DNA from: a virus
Strand: one strand, 5' to 3'
DNA length: 64,000 bases
Virus record (IMG/VR): IMGVR_UViG_3300042945_001784
Location: 16,808-80,807 of that record
Position numbers and translations under genes: made by a program. Of this stretch, positions 30,238 through 36,487 are shown one piece after another. The notes under the pieces were generated by a model that ran no database searches, was not told where the DNA came from, and saw only the letters and a list, made by a program, of their open reading frames with translations. Position 1 is the first letter of the stretch, and each line of letters starts with the position of its first letter.

Positions 30238-30856
30238 GCAAAGAGCTACAACAAATAGCCATTTTGAAAAGCTCTATCGCATTTACAGATTAGAAGATGA
30301 TTGGTGTACACCACCAGAATATCTTCCTCTGATCTATCACACGTTAGGAACAGTTGATCTTGATCCTGGATCAACAGAACATGCTAATAATGAGTTCTTA
30401 AAAGCAGATACCATCTTTACAAAAAAAGATGATGCATTAAACAGGACAGATCCATGGCGCGGAAACGTTTATTGTTTCCCACCTACCTACGGTCGGTGCT
30501 CGTTTAACAAGCACAGGGGCAGCTGGCGCTGGTCTCTACGTGGCGGCTTTGGTGCACAGAGCCCTTCAACGGCTTGGTTTCGTCGTTTAGAGAAGGACTG
30601 GAAGCTGGGTTACGTTAATGCTGCTTTGTTCTTTACGGTGACTCCAGAGGTGATGCGAACAGCGCCACAGATTTGGGATTATCCAATCTGCATTCCTTCC
30701 AGGCGTCCCAAATTACTCCACGGCAAGACCTTTTATCAGATTGAAAACTTTCCTAAGTGGGGATTCTTTGTATTTCTTCCACCAAAAGAAGGTGGTTTTA
30801 ATCGTCTTGATAAATTTGAAGAAGCTTTCTCAACGCTTGGGAAGGTTGTACTGTGA
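30230..30856 (+). CDS. Phage N-6-adenine methyltransferase-like protein with altered catalytic motif
   Basis: 208 residues from ATG 30230. DDWCTPPEYLPLI, LDPGSTEHANNEF, KKDDALNR and PWRGNVYC follow the order of the phage DNA N-6-adenine methyltransferase family (PF05869-like). The catalytic (D/N)PP(Y/W) motif instead reads FPPTYG. AWFRRLEKDWKLG and a TPEVM...IPSRRP C-terminus also fit. It may methylate phage DNA against restriction, or be a non-catalytic relative if FPPTY is inactive. Confidence 0.65.
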   Translation: MHRQRATTNSHFEKLYRIYRLEDDWCTPPEYLPLIYHTLGTVDLDPGSTEHANNEFLKADTIFTKKDDALNRTDPWRGNVYCFPPTYGRCSFNKHRGSWRWSLRGGFGAQSPSTAWFRRLEKDWKLGYVNAALFFTVTPEVMRTAPQIWDYPICIPSRRPKLLHGKTFYQIENFPKWGFFVFLPPKEGGFNRLDKFEEAFSTLGKVVL

Positions 30857-30857
30857 A

Positions 30858-31154
30858 CTAAGACGGTGTAGCGCGAAAGGTATTACGGAAACCAATAGAG
30901 CTGTCAGTGTTACCGAGACTGGCAGCACCACGTGGCTCGTAAGGGAGCGCAACGATAGGAACAGTACCACCTTGTGCAGGGAAAATAAAGCGGTCATCCT
31001 GGCGGCGTTCTAATGTAATAGGAAGTTTACTTGCAGAACGTCTTGCGTCCAGGTAATTCTGCAGAAAATTTAAAGCCTGATTGTTATCAGGTATTTCTTT
31101 TGCTTCTTGATAGCGACTGTCAACCTTATAGGATTGACTCTTTTCAAATGCCAT
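30858..31154 (-). CDS. Small virion-associated candidate
   Basis: 98 residues: MAFEKSQSYKVDSRYQEAKE, LQNYLDARRSASKLPITLER, ending GAASLGNTDSSIGFRNTF. The Ser/Arg/Gly-rich C-terminus resembles other small minus-strand structural proteins here. A single minus-strand gene between two plus-strand genes. Role inferred from orientation. Confidence 0.55.
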   Translation of the reverse strand: MAFEKSQSYKVDSRYQEAKEIPDNNQALNFLQNYLDARRSASKLPITLERRQDDRFIFPAQGGTVPIVALPYEPRGAASLGNTDSSIGFRNTFRATPS

Positions 31155-31185
31155 TCTATTATTCTGCCAGCACTAAACGTTAACC

Positions 31186-31593
31186 TTGTCAGATCCAGTC
31201 GATCATCCCAGTCATTACACCAAAGGTGGTGTGGAATGTATTGATGCTATTCAATCTTCCATGACGGAAGAAGCATTCCGTGGTTACTGCAAAGGTAACA
31301 TTCAGAAATATATTTATCGCTACGAAGATAAACAGAATCCTAAACAGGATCTTCTTAAAGCTCGGTGGTATCTGGATCGTCTGCTTCAAACGTTTCCTCA
31401 AGAAACCCAGTCAGAGCCTCAACCTCCTCAATCATTAGTACCCGAGCAAACTCATCCAGCTCCTGTAAATATTTCTCTTTCTCCTCAGGAATTAGACTGC
31501 TTGCGTATCTTAGAGACTCTAGATCTTTTAGATCAGCTTCAAGAAAAGAAGATTGAGAACCCGTTGCCAACGGTTTCTGATTCCACAATCTGA
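31186..31593 (+). CDS. DUF3310 protein with Pro/Gln-rich C-terminal extension
   Basis: 135 residues from TTG 31186. DHPSHYTKGGVECIDAI, FRGYCKGNIQKYIYRYEDK and DLLKARWYLDRLL are the full DUF3310 signature, a short phage domain of unknown biochemical role often near nucleotide-metabolism genes. The C-terminal 60 residues are Pro/Gln/Glu-rich and lie opposite the 3' end of the convergent lysozyme-like gene (239-base overlap). Confidence 0.9.
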   Translation: MSDPVDHPSHYTKGGVECIDAIQSSMTEEAFRGYCKGNIQKYIYRYEDKQNPKQDLLKARWYLDRLLQTFPQETQSEPQPPQSLVPEQTHPAPVNISLSPQELDCLRILETLDLLDQLQEKKIENPLPTVSDSTI

Positions 31594-32230
31594 AAAATTC
31601 AGAAACAATTTCACCACCAGGGTTTAACCGCAGGAGTTCTGATTCTAAATACTCAATAGCCCTGACTTGTTCAATGGTTCCTTTGTAGTTTTCAGCAATA
31701 TTTAACAAACACTGTTCAGTAATACAGTTATGTTCCACTAACAATGGAACTTGTATATCGCTTTGCAGATAAAGATCTAATTCAGATCTTCTTCTATCTC
31801 TCAGTACGGGATCTGATTGATAGTTTTTGCGCATAAAAGGAGACCACTCTTTAATGATCTCTTGTTTACTTGCATTGCCATTGATTAATTCAAGCAGTTT
31901 ACATTGTTTGAAATAACTAAGTCCTACGCTTTCCGCATAACTTAGTACAGCACCACGCTTCTTTTCATTGAGTGGCATGTAAACCACGTCAGAAACATAC
32001 TCAGAAAAAATTTCTAGATCTTCTCTGAGTTGTTCATCAATTTCACGCCGAGTAACTTTTGTAAATGGTGTTACTGTCTGGCGGCCAATTTTTTTGCTGC
32101 CATAGCCAATCAACCAAGGGCCATCTTCCTTGGTTGCTTTATACGATGTATATTCTTCAAAACCAACATGGATGCGACAGGGTGTGTACCGCCGCACCAG
32201 TTCAAACGCGTAGTCAGTATAAAAGGACAA
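31355..32230 (-). CDS. Lysozyme-like protein with C-terminal extension
   Basis: 291 residues. The first 130 residues follow a GH24 lysozyme: a Glu-containing N-terminal helix (YAFELVRRY), GPWLIGYGSKKIG, REIDEQLREDLEIFSEYV, and MPLNEKKRGAVLSYAESVG with a LLELIN helix. The rest is helical and acidic. It would cut peptidoglycan, either on entry or at lysis; a separate endolysin lies at 35.2-36.4 kb, so a virion role is likely. Its end overlaps the DUF3310 gene. Confidence 0.7.
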   Translation of the reverse strand: MSFYTDYAFELVRRYTPCRIHVGFEEYTSYKATKEDGPWLIGYGSKKIGRQTVTPFTKVTRREIDEQLREDLEIFSEYVSDVVYMPLNEKKRGAVLSYAESVGLSYFKQCKLLELINGNASKQEIIKEWSPFMRKNYQSDPVLRDRRRSELDLYLQSDIQVPLLVEHNCITEQCLLNIAENYKGTIEQVRAIEYLESELLRLNPGGEIVSEFFRLWNQKPLATGSQSSFLEADLKDLESLRYASSLIPEEKEKYLQELDEFARVLMIEEVEALTGFLEETFEADDPDTTEL

Positions 32231-32255
32231 GGGACCACTGGCCCCTTACCGGGGC

Positions 32256-32642
32256 TCAGGGAACAACAACAGAACCGTTATAGCTGATTTCGCTGTAATC
32301 GTCTGGAGTTGTCATCAGAACAATATAGTTCTTAGCAGCGTTCGTTACGGTAACAGCTACTGCACCCTTGCCTTTACCTGCTTTAGCAATGTTGAAAAAC
32401 TTCTGATAGCCGGTAGGTGCTGAACCTGCTGTGTAGTCATCATCTTGAAAGATCTCAATGGTTTCAATACCAACACTGCGATCAATCTTGACGATGATGT
32501 CACCTGTAGAGCCTGGGTTAACCAGGAAAGCACGCTGGCTTAGATCACCAGTGGAACCAGGCAGAGCATCGCCTTTATAAACCAGCTCAGCACCGCTAGC
32601 GGTAAAGGTGTCTTGCGTTCCTTGAAAAGTGCGGGTAGCCAT
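32256..32642 (-). CDS. Small beta-rich virion protein
   Basis: 128 residues: MATRTFQGTQDTFTASGAEL, then alternating strands (STGDIIVKIDRSVGIETIEI, GAVAVTVTNAAKNYIVLMTT). The all-beta pattern is like tail or capsid decoration proteins. It lies between the lysozyme-like and NblA-like genes with small gaps. Role inferred. Confidence 0.65.
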   Translation of the reverse strand: MATRTFQGTQDTFTASGAELVYKGDALPGSTGDLSQRAFLVNPGSTGDIIVKIDRSVGIETIEIFQDDDYTAGSAPTGYQKFFNIAKAGKGKGAVAVTVTNAAKNYIVLMTTPDDYSEISYNGSVVVP

Positions 32643-32644
32643 TA

Positions 32645-32866
32645 TCAGTTAATTTGGTTTTGCGTTTGAAACTGGAAGGAGATGTCGGCATCAATACCGT
32701 GTTCTTTAAGAATGCTGAGGAACATTTGACGATCCATCATTTTCATGTGGAGCATATCAACAAAAGCTTCCTCTAGCTCGTCACGGTCAAGATCCTTGAT
32801 TGCCAGAGCTGCTGCATGGATAGCAAATTCGCTATCAATGGGCAGATCCAGGGCATTGGCATCCAT
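32645..32866 (-). CDS. NblA-like protein (possible phycobilisome degradation adaptor)
   Basis: 73 residues. LPIDSEFAIHAAALAIKDLD followed by RDELEEAFVDMLHMKMMDRQ and LSILKEHGI follows the NblA/Ycf18 plan: a (S/I)-x-E-F start, a first helix, (S/D)R-x-(E/Q)-L, an (M)-rich second helix, and LLK..WG-like end. NblA dimers tether phycobiliproteins to Clp protease; some cyanophages carry nblA. It sits among virion genes and lacks the usual W, so a structural adaptor of similar fold is possible. Confidence 0.5.
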   Translation of the reverse strand: MDANALDLPIDSEFAIHAAALAIKDLDRDELEEAFVDMLHMKMMDRQMFLSILKEHGIDADISFQFQTQNQIN

Positions 32867-32919
32867 TAAAAATTTACCAATCCGTCACTACATCCTAACA
32901 GCTCTGCAATTTTTGGCTA

Positions 32920-33066
32920 CTAGGCCATTGCAGATTTGGTGCCAGGGGGAATGTACCGCTGGTCAACAGTAAAGTGAGGAATGTCAGGAGCACCTTCAAA
33001 TGTTCCCTCTTCTGACTGAGGTAGCCGAGTAGAGACGTAGTTTTTTAAGAACTCTTTTGTGTTCAC
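32920..33066 (-). CDS. Small hypothetical protein with GTG start
   Basis: 48 residues from GTG 33066 to TAG at 32920-32922: NTKEFLKNYVSTRLPQSEEG, then FTVDQRYIPPGTKSAMA. It fills the gap between the NblA-like and Dps-like genes in the same orientation. No clear ribosome-binding site is seen. Possibly a small virion component. Confidence 0.5.
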   Translation of the reverse strand: MNTKEFLKNYVSTRLPQSEEGTFEGAPDIPHFTVDQRYIPPGTKSAMA

Positions 33067-33140
33067 GATCTAAAAAAAATGAACTCAGAACGTAAGTTAA
33101 GCTGTAAACACTAGTAAAAATTAAAAGGAGCGTAGCCACT

Positions 33141-33599
33141 TTAACCTAAATTAGATTTCAGCAGCCATTGGAACTTTTTGTGAGCACGCCCACGTTCTAC
33201 TGCTAAATCTAATGTTAACTGATCTTTCATAATTTCTGCTTCTTCTGCAAGCATATTAAAAGATTCAGCTAAGGTGTTATGGTTAATTGCTAAAGCACGA
33301 ATCATTCCGTCTTGATCAAAACAACTATCGGGAATTGGAGGCAACATCGAGTTGTTAAGATCATCCACACTCATTGGAGTGCTAATATCTAAAGAACGCA
33401 AGTGCTCTGCAATAACATCAAGACCATCTTGAAGTTCTTCATAAATTTCTTGAGTTAATTTATGAATAGAGTAAAACTTACTACCCATCAGATTCCAATG
33501 GACAATGTAAGTTTGATTGAGAAGATGTGACGTATCCCTAAGCAACTGCACAAGATGGCAGTAACAGGTTGTTTTGGGATCCATTTTTCCTTTAGCCAT
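33141..33599 (-). CDS. dps: Dps/ferritin-like protein
   Basis: 152 residues from ATG 33599, five bases after the upstream gene's stop. It has the four-helix Dps pattern: LLRDTSHLLNQTYIVHWNLM, then FYSIHKLTQEIYEELQDGLD and VIAEHLRSLD. The HWN His and the conserved Asp/Glu of the second helix (the ferroxidase residues) are present. Dps proteins bind iron, oxidise it with peroxide and can bind DNA. In the virion block it may protect DNA from oxidative damage in light-grown hosts. Activity is inferred. Confidence 0.85.
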   Translation of the reverse strand: MAKGKMDPKTTCYCHLVQLLRDTSHLLNQTYIVHWNLMGSKFYSIHKLTQEIYEELQDGLDVIAEHLRSLDISTPMSVDDLNNSMLPPIPDSCFDQDGMIRALAINHNTLAESFNMLAEEAEIMKDQLTLDLAVERGRAHKKFQWLLKSNLG

Positions 33600-33604
33600 A
33601 GCAG

Positions 33605-33892
33605 TTACCACTTCACACGATCTGCCCAATAAGCAGCTGACATTTTTCCTTTGGCAATGTTTTTAGCATGACGTGCTTTAAAACTTTCTCTGCGTTTGCG
33701 GTAGCTTTCTGATTCACCTTGTTTTTTAGGTGAGCCAGAAACACCTTGCTGGCCAAAGCGAATGATCTTTTCTTTTCCATTCTCGCACGCCTTGACTACA
33801 TGTGATTTGGTGGGGTGCCCAGGGGTACGCTGTGGTTTATTGCAGGCCATCCGCTCCTTAGCTAACCGCTTGGCCTTTGCATGGTCTGCCAT
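33605..33892 (-). CDS. Basic conserved phage protein, possibly DUF6321
   Basis: 95 residues from ATG 33892 (MADHAKAKRLAKERMACNKP). PTKSHVVKACENGKEKIIRF, GQQGVSGSPKK and RRESFKARHAKNIAKGKMSA with AYWADRVKW form a motif set I associate with a short basic phage protein family (DUF6321-like). It is Lys/Arg-rich and could bind DNA. It lies between the Dps-like gene and a small gene ending at 33897. Confidence 0.75.
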   Translation of the reverse strand: MADHAKAKRLAKERMACNKPQRTPGHPTKSHVVKACENGKEKIIRFGQQGVSGSPKKQGESESYRKRRESFKARHAKNIAKGKMSAAYWADRVKW

Positions 33893-33896
33893 GGCA

Positions 33897-34091
33897 TTAC
33901 ATGTAATTAGAGCGGCGTTCTTCACCAGAGACAGTCATATCCGGCTGCCCTTGTGCAATGCGCTGCCAGTCTGTTGGCCAACGGTTATCACGGGTTTCCC
34001 TTAAATTCTCTTCTGGTAAAGGAAAATCTTTACGCACAAAACTTTTAAGAAAAGCTTTACCTGGCTCTGTTGTATCTTCTGAAAACATCAT
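33897..34091 (-). CDS. Small hypothetical protein
   Basis: 64 residues (MMFSEDTTEPGKAFLKSF, then PLPEENLRETRDNRWPTDWQ). It starts inside the end of the HNH gene and stops four bases before the next start, so the packing supports it. Charged and Pro-containing; no family is recognised. Confidence 0.6.
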   Translation of the reverse strand: MMFSEDTTEPGKAFLKSFVRKDFPLPEENLRETRDNRWPTDWQRIAQGQPDMTVSGEERRSNYM

Positions 34092-34465
34092 GCGCTTACA
34101 ACAAGATCAGGAACATTAAATAAAGAGATTGTTTGTGGTTTTTGCTCTAACCACTGTTTAATTTTACTTTCCCTTTCCTCAGTGTACAATGGATGTCCTT
34201 TTTTAAACCAGCAAAAAGGAAGCTCTGATGCTTTTGATTTATTGCAGGATGTACAGCAGCACGCTAGGTTGTTGCGAGTGTTGTGTCCACCTTTATGTTT
34301 AGGAACAATGTGATCAATGGTTGCAGTGCGATTACACAGTTGTTTTTCACAGTAGGCGCACTTCCATTCCCAGGCTTCAAATATAGATTCTCTGAATTTC
34401 TTGCGAGCACTCTTAGGAGTTAAGACAATGAGATTAACTAAAAGATCGTTCTCACAATGAAACAT
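34088..34465 (-). CDS. HNH endonuclease
   Basis: 125 residues. The core WKCAYCEKQL, ATIDHIVPKHKGGHNTRNNL and ACCCTSCNKSKA is a complete HNH domain with CxxC zinc ligands, the catalytic D-H pair, and the second Cys pair. Near terminase genes HNH proteins help packaging; here it lies before the tRNA pair instead, so it may be a free-standing mobile nuclease. Confidence 0.9.
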   Translation of the reverse strand: MFHCENDLLVNLIVLTPKSARKKFRESIFEAWEWKCAYCEKQLCNRTATIDHIVPKHKGGHNTRNNLACCCTSCNKSKASELPFCWFKKGHPLYTEERESKIKQWLEQKPQTISLFNVPDLVVSA

Positions 34466-34536
34466 GAGATGTTCATGATTCCTAACATCAGGTTAGGGTG
34501 CACAAACCTGTACTACCTGCTAAGCTGTAGTCGCCA

Positions 34537-34621
34537 GGGAGCGTGGCGGAATTGGTATACGCTGCGGACTTAAAATCCGTTGGTCTCGACCTTGTGGGTT
34601 CAAGTCCCACCGCTCCTACCA
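34537..34621 (+). tRNA. tRNA-Leu (anticodon UAA)
   Basis: The acceptor GGGAGCG (34537-34543) pairs with CGCTCCT (34611-34617; first pair G-U), discriminator A and encoded CCA (34619-34621). The anticodon loop CTTAAAA gives UAA at 34571-34573 on stem GCGGA/TCCGT. The long variable arm (TGGTCTCGACCTTG) marks a class II tRNA, and GGTTCAAGTCCC is the T loop. It reads UUA, a codon rarer in GC-richer hosts. Confidence 0.95.
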
Positions 34622-34622
34622 C

Positions 34623-34696
34623 CGGGATATAGCGCAGCTTGGTAGCGCATCTGCTTTGGGAGCAGAGGGCCGCAGGTTCGAATCCTGCTATCCCGA
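34623..34696 (+). tRNA. tRNA-Pro (anticodon UGG)
   Basis: Acceptor CGGGATA (34623-34629) pairs with TATCCCG (34689-34695), discriminator A, CCA not encoded. The anticodon stem TCTGC/GCAGA holds loop TTTGGGA with UGG at 34657-34659. The T arm is GCAGGTTCGAATCCTGC. It begins two bases after the Leu tRNA's CCA; the two are surely processed from one transcript. Confidence 0.95.
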
Positions 34697-34936
34697 TTAA
34701 TCAATGAAACCAATTTCTTTTAAAAACAGATCGTTATCATAATCTGCTGGGTCATAGTCTGCATCTTCTAATAACTTCAACAGGAAATGATGCACACGTT
34801 CTGTTACCCACCGCAGGTCTTCATCACTAACATCGCAGACAATAGCATTAAGACGGAGTTCACGGGACGGTTCCCGAACATAGTCTGCAATTAACTCCAA
34901 AGCACGATACCGTCCCTTTGTAAACTCACCTAGCAT
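34697..34936 (-). CDS. Small acidic hypothetical protein
   Basis: 79 residues: MLGEFTKGRYRALELIADYV, REPSRELRLNAIVC, and an acidic C-terminus (EDADYDPADYDNDLFL). It is mostly helical. Its start overlaps the previous minus-strand gene's stop by one base. It abuts the tRNA-Pro. No family is recognised. Confidence 0.6.
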   Translation of the reverse strand: MLGEFTKGRYRALELIADYVREPSRELRLNAIVCDVSDEDLRWVTERVHHFLLKLLEDADYDPADYDNDLFLKEIGFID

Positions 34937-35154
34937 TAGTCTGCACCGATATCTCCAATAGCTGCTTGAATAGCTTCTGCATCAGCTGCTTGTTGGCGCT
35001 GATTGATAATCGCAAGAATCTCAAGAGCGCCTTGAACCTTAAGGTAACCTTCTTTAGTACGTAGCAGTTTTTCCTCTGTTGCACGGATTTCATCCGCAAG
35101 AGTTTTCAACTGTGCATTCAATCCTGTTTCCAGTTCAGATGTAATAGCAGACAT
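34936..35154 (-). CDS. Small coiled-coil protein
   Basis: 72 residues, one long helix (LETGLNAQLKTLADEIRATE, EKLLRTKEGYLKVQGALEIL) with an Ala-rich end. It lies directly after the endolysin gene in transcription order, where holin-associated or spanin-like small proteins can occur, but no membrane segment is present. Function unknown. Confidence 0.65.
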   Translation of the reverse strand: MSAITSELETGLNAQLKTLADEIRATEEKLLRTKEGYLKVQGALEILAIINQRQQAADAEAIQAAIGDIGAD

Positions 35155-35183
35155 GGCGTTACTAGATCTAAGCAGATAATAAC

Positions 35184-36422
35184 CTATTTAAGATCAATCC
35201 ACCAACCAGTATTTGGGCCATCAACAGTCCAACGACGTTTGAACAAGTTGTAGCTATACCGTAATCGCTCACCGTTGGTATTGATATAGGTGCCGCTGTA
35301 GTTATCAATTTCACCCCAGGGGTCGTGGACCACAAAGCGTTGCTTCTCCTCTTCATAGCCAATGACGCAAATCCAATGCCCGCTACCAGTAGGCGCATTA
35401 GCTGGGCCTTTATGCAGAATTCCAACAGGACATGGAAAGCCTTGATCAATACGCTGTTTCAGATCTTCAATGTTTCCGTTCTGTTTAAAGGTTGCTTTTA
35501 AACCTAAACCTTGTAGTGCTTTGACTTGCACCCAAGCTTCTGTGGTATCACCAATAGCAAAAACTTTCTTAATGTACTCGTTATCATTGGATACAGAACC
35601 TGGTCGCAAGTACATTGCTGCCATCGCGCAACTAGAAGAGAAGCAGGTGCGGCCAGCATCTCTGTAATTATCACGCTGGGATTGATAAGGAACAGGCAAA
35701 ATCAATCCGTCATAAACCACCTCTGCTTTTTCTAGAGGCTTTGCCATAGCGCCGCCAAGGCCGTACCAGTGCTCATCAAATGCCCACCAGACACCAAGAC
35801 CCCAGGGGAGTAACAGTTTGGTGTGTTTAGCGCGTTTTTCTAGAACTTGAACATCTCTGTATTCCCGATCTTTTTTAATGGGAACACGTTGGTTTAGTTT
35901 GAGTTCACTACTAGGAACGGGTTCTTTTTTTAAAAATGTATTAGTAACACAGCGAATATCAATTGTCTCTAAAGGTTTAAGTTCAGCACCAGAAGTAAAC
36001 AATTCAACTTCTTTTTTGCGTCGTTCTACAAGACCAGGAAGCACTACGCCATCGCCTTTAACCCACTTAGGTAACTCTTCTTGAGCTACTTTATTAAGAT
36101 CTTCTTTATTATTAAGTCGTTTGCGTAAGGTAGAATTTTCTAATGCATTGAGACCACAGTTAAAAGCAAAAGATACCAGGGCGTCGAATTGCTGTTGATT
36201 TAAAGGTACCGTAATTAAAAGGTCAACACCTTGTTCAAATTTAACAAGATCACGTCGTAACATTTTATTAGCACGATCTTCCGTAATACTCATCTCTGGA
36301 GTAACATCATCTCCGGTATGACCGTAACCAACTGTCCATACACCAGCAGGACAAAGATAGGATTCAAGGCATAACCCTTCAAAACTTTTAATTAGGTTAA
36401 TGCCAGTTTCAGAAATCTTCAC
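35184..36422 (-). CDS. Two-domain endolysin: GH24 lysozyme plus C39-like cysteine peptidase
   Basis: 412 residues. N-terminal GH24 domain: SFEGLCLESYLCPAGVWTVG with YGHTGDD (catalytic Glu in FEG), and PLNQQQFDALVSFAFNCGL. A middle region (about 165-245) may be SH3-like. The C-terminal peptidase shows Cys in RTCFSSSCAM, His in GHWICVIGYEEE and Asp in VHDPWG, the C39/papain-like triad. It would cut both glycan strands and peptide stems to lyse the host. The combination is uncommon. The 60 bases before it hold a possible TAAAAT -10. Confidence 0.88.
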   Translation of the reverse strand: MKISETGINLIKSFEGLCLESYLCPAGVWTVGYGHTGDDVTPEMSITEDRANKMLRRDLVKFEQGVDLLITVPLNQQQFDALVSFAFNCGLNALENSTLRKRLNNKEDLNKVAQEELPKWVKGDGVVLPGLVERRKKEVELFTSGAELKPLETIDIRCVTNTFLKKEPVPSSELKLNQRVPIKKDREYRDVQVLEKRAKHTKLLLPWGLGVWWAFDEHWYGLGGAMAKPLEKAEVVYDGLILPVPYQSQRDNYRDAGRTCFSSSCAMAAMYLRPGSVSNDNEYIKKVFAIGDTTEAWVQVKALQGLGLKATFKQNGNIEDLKQRIDQGFPCPVGILHKGPANAPTGSGHWICVIGYEEEKQRFVVHDPWGEIDNYSGTYINTNGERLRYSYNLFKRRWTVDGPNTGWWIDLK

Positions 36423-36487
36423 AGCAATCTAGATGCTGCGTTCATTTTATCTACTCTGTATTTTCACCCGCCTATCAACCACAATTG

